Source: Deltaproteobacteria bacterium (lineage in GTDB: Bacteria > Bdellovibrionota_C > UBA2361 > SZUA-149 > JADYYL01). From it: DNA of 5,996 nucleotides. Location of the stretch: NCBI GenBank assembly GCA_020853655.1, contig JADYYL010000433.1:1-5996 (forward strand), given 5' to 3'. Positions 4,575 through 5,996 of the stretch are shown piece by piece (within the stretch, counting starts at the first letter, position 1; each line of letters opens with the position of its first letter). The notes beneath the pieces were generated by a model. It did no database searches. It saw nothing but the letters and a program-made list of their open reading frames with translations, and had not been told where the DNA came from. The translations under genes and the position numbers were made by a program.

Positions 4575-5996
4575 CGCCTATCGCCCTCATCCGTGCATTG
4601 ACCATCTCCTTCCTCCGCACGGAGCGATTCAAGTTCGCCCTCACACTCGCCGGCATGGCTCTCGGCGTCGCCGTGTTTTTCTCGATCCGGACCGTCAACG
4701 AGTCTGCTTTTCGAAGCTTCGCTAACTCCGTCGAACTCGTTCGCCCACCGAGCACACTTTCGGTGGTGAGCGCTGCGGGTCGCGTCCCGGAGTCCGTCGT
4801 GCCCTTGCTCCGTCGCAATCCACTCGTTCACTCTGCGTTGCCTTTCGTCTCACGTGTTGTCCGTGCATCTCGTTCGGGGGCCGATGGAGAGGTCGACCTC
4901 GGCACCGTCCAGGTAGTCGCCGTCGACACCTTCGCGCCCCGGGCGGAGCAGTCCGTTCTCCAAGGGGAAATCGAGGTGTCTCGTGGCGACTTCTTGTCAC
5001 TCCTCAGTCAGAAGCCGTCCGCGCTCGCGTCAGTCGCTCTCTTTGACAGTCGCGGAGAGCCGATCGATCTCATTGTGAATGGTCGAGCTCATCGACTCGA
5101 ACTCGTCGCGTCCCTTCCACAGTCACCATTGACGGCAGCGTATGGCGGGAAACTGATCGTCATCGACATCGCCACGTTCGAAGCTCTGTTCGGTGAATAT
5201 GGCTCGCTCGATCGCGTGGACGTCAGTATTCGAGCGGACGCTCCCGCGGATGCCGCCGCCACGATCGCAGCCTCCCTTCCCTCCGGGATGTCGCTCGAGT
5301 CCGCCAGCGCCGAAGTTGGCCGAGCCGATCGGATGACCGAGGCCTTCAGACTGAATCTCAATTTTCTCGGGGCGATCGCCCTCTTTGCCGGGATGCTACT
5401 CATCTATAACACCGCAGGCTATTTCTTCCTGAAGCGCCGTCGAGATCTTTCTACGCTCCTTTCTCTCGGCGCCTCGCCGCGGCTCCTCTTCCGATTCCTC
5501 CTCGTCGAAGCAACCGCGCTTGGGATCTGCGCCGGCACGATCGGCGTTGCTGTCGGTCAGCTTCTCGCCCATCGTTCGCTCGGACTCGTGTCCGGCACGA
5601 TGAGTGCGTTGTATGTTCCGGTTCTGGAGAGCACCCTCCGGACGACTCCCGCTCTCGTCATTGAATCGCTCGCGCTCGCCGTCGCGCTATCGCTGATCGG
5701 AAGCGCCATTCCGGCCGCCGAGGTGCTTCTGCTTCCGGCACGAGCTACCTCATCGTATCAAACGTTTGAACGAAAGTTCGCGGCGGCTGTTCCGTGGTTC
5801 ACCGTCTGCGGAATTATCTTCCTCGCCGTCGCACTAGTCTTCGCCCGGGAAGAGATGCTCACCGAGGATGTTCGCCTTGGATTCGTCGCGCCAACGGCAC
5901 TCGTGCTCGGATTTGTGATGCTGACGCCTGTGGCGATACTCGCGATGCTCCGTGGCACGGGCCGCATAATGCGTTGGGCCGCTGGCCATGACACGC
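4571..5996 (+). CDS. FtsX/MacB-type ABC transporter permease, truncated by the window edge
   Basis: The reading frame stays open from the GTG at 4571 to the end, giving 475 complete residues with no stop; the C-terminus is missing. An amphipathic start and first membrane segment (about 22-40) are followed by an extracytoplasmic domain of about 220 residues corresponding to the MacB-type periplasmic core. Three membrane segments then follow (about 264-286, 311-333 and 363-388). The loop KRRRDLSTLLSLGASPRLL (288-306) is the classic FtsX-family cytoplasmic coupling motif after the second helix. Two further segments at about 406-424 and 437-460 show that the protein continues with another membrane block, so it resembles long YbbP-like permeases with duplicated FtsX domains rather than the four-helix MacB/LolC type. 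GTG start and ATPase stop share GTGA; GGAG at 4554-4557 is the only, rather distant, ribosome binding candidate. The substrate is unknown. The family is sure; whether a second FtsX domain is really present depends on sequence beyond the window. Confidence 0.9.
   Translation, partial: MTPIALIRALTISFLRTERFKFALTLAGMALGVAVFFSIRTVNESAFRSFANSVELVRPPSTLSVVSAAGRVPESVVPLLRRNPLVHSALPFVSRVVRASRSGADGEVDLGTVQVVAVDTFAPRAEQSVLQGEIEVSRGDFLSLLSQKPSALASVALFDSRGEPIDLIVNGRAHRLELVASLPQSPLTAAYGGKLIVIDIATFEALFGEYGSLDRVDVSIRADAPADAAATIAASLPSGMSLESASAEVGRADRMTEAFRLNLNFLGAIALFAGMLLIYNTAGYFFLKRRRDLSTLLSLGASPRLLFRFLLVEATALGICAGTIGVAVGQLLAHRSLGLVSGTMSALYVPVLESTLRTTPALVIESLALAVALSLIGSAIPAAEVLLLPARATSSYQTFERKFAAAVPWFTVCGIIFLAVALVFAREEMLTEDVRLGFVAPTALVLGFVMLTPVAILAMLRGTGRIMRWAAGHDT

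Noticed and set aside
4534..5403. Minus-strand reading frames opposite the ATPase end and permease
   Set aside because: They are shadows of the continuous, domain-bearing permease frame on the plus strand and have no recognisable motifs.

Overview
The window reads as ordinary, gene-dense chromosome of a moderately GC-rich bacterium, probably Gram-negative. Evidence for this is a LolD/MacB-type ATPase followed by an FtsX-type permease, a small lipoprotein with a clean lipobox and Ser at +2, and a bitopic envelope protein. CGA, TCG and CTC codons are used freely in all genes, so no gene looks recently acquired by composition. The sequence does not let me name a phylum. There are no RNA genes, insertion sequences, phage genes or CRISPR arrays.

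Layout from left to right: (1) a GT-A glycosyltransferase on the plus strand ends at a strong hairpin shared with the converging gene. (2) A short minus-strand gene encodes an 84-residue cysteine-rich lipoprotein made of hexapeptide repeats ending in Cys. It is preceded by a 204-base intergenic region with two clean palindromes and a possible promoter. (3) A histidine phosphatase lies on the minus strand. (4) A divergently transcribed plus-strand gene encodes a 255-residue protein of unknown function with a membrane segment at each end. It overlaps by 8 bases the end of (5), a second, unrelated family 2 glycosyltransferase on the minus strand. (6) Divergent from that is a plus-strand ABC transporter operon: an ATPase, then a permease overlapping it by 4 bases and running off the right edge.

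The genes do not form one obvious pathway. Most are single-gene units facing in alternating directions; the only clear operon is the ABC pair. The two glycosyltransferases are not accompanied by the usual polysaccharide export or sugar-nucleotide genes. No gene-free stretch exceeds 300 bases; the longest is 1243-1446.

The most interesting element is the cysteine-repeat lipoprotein with its operator-like upstream region. It resembles, in style only, low-complexity Cys-rich metal-binding proteins and the Cys-repeat precursors modified by DUF692/MNIO enzymes, but no such enzyme is encoded here. I found no convincing evidence for a complete undescribed multi-gene system in this window.
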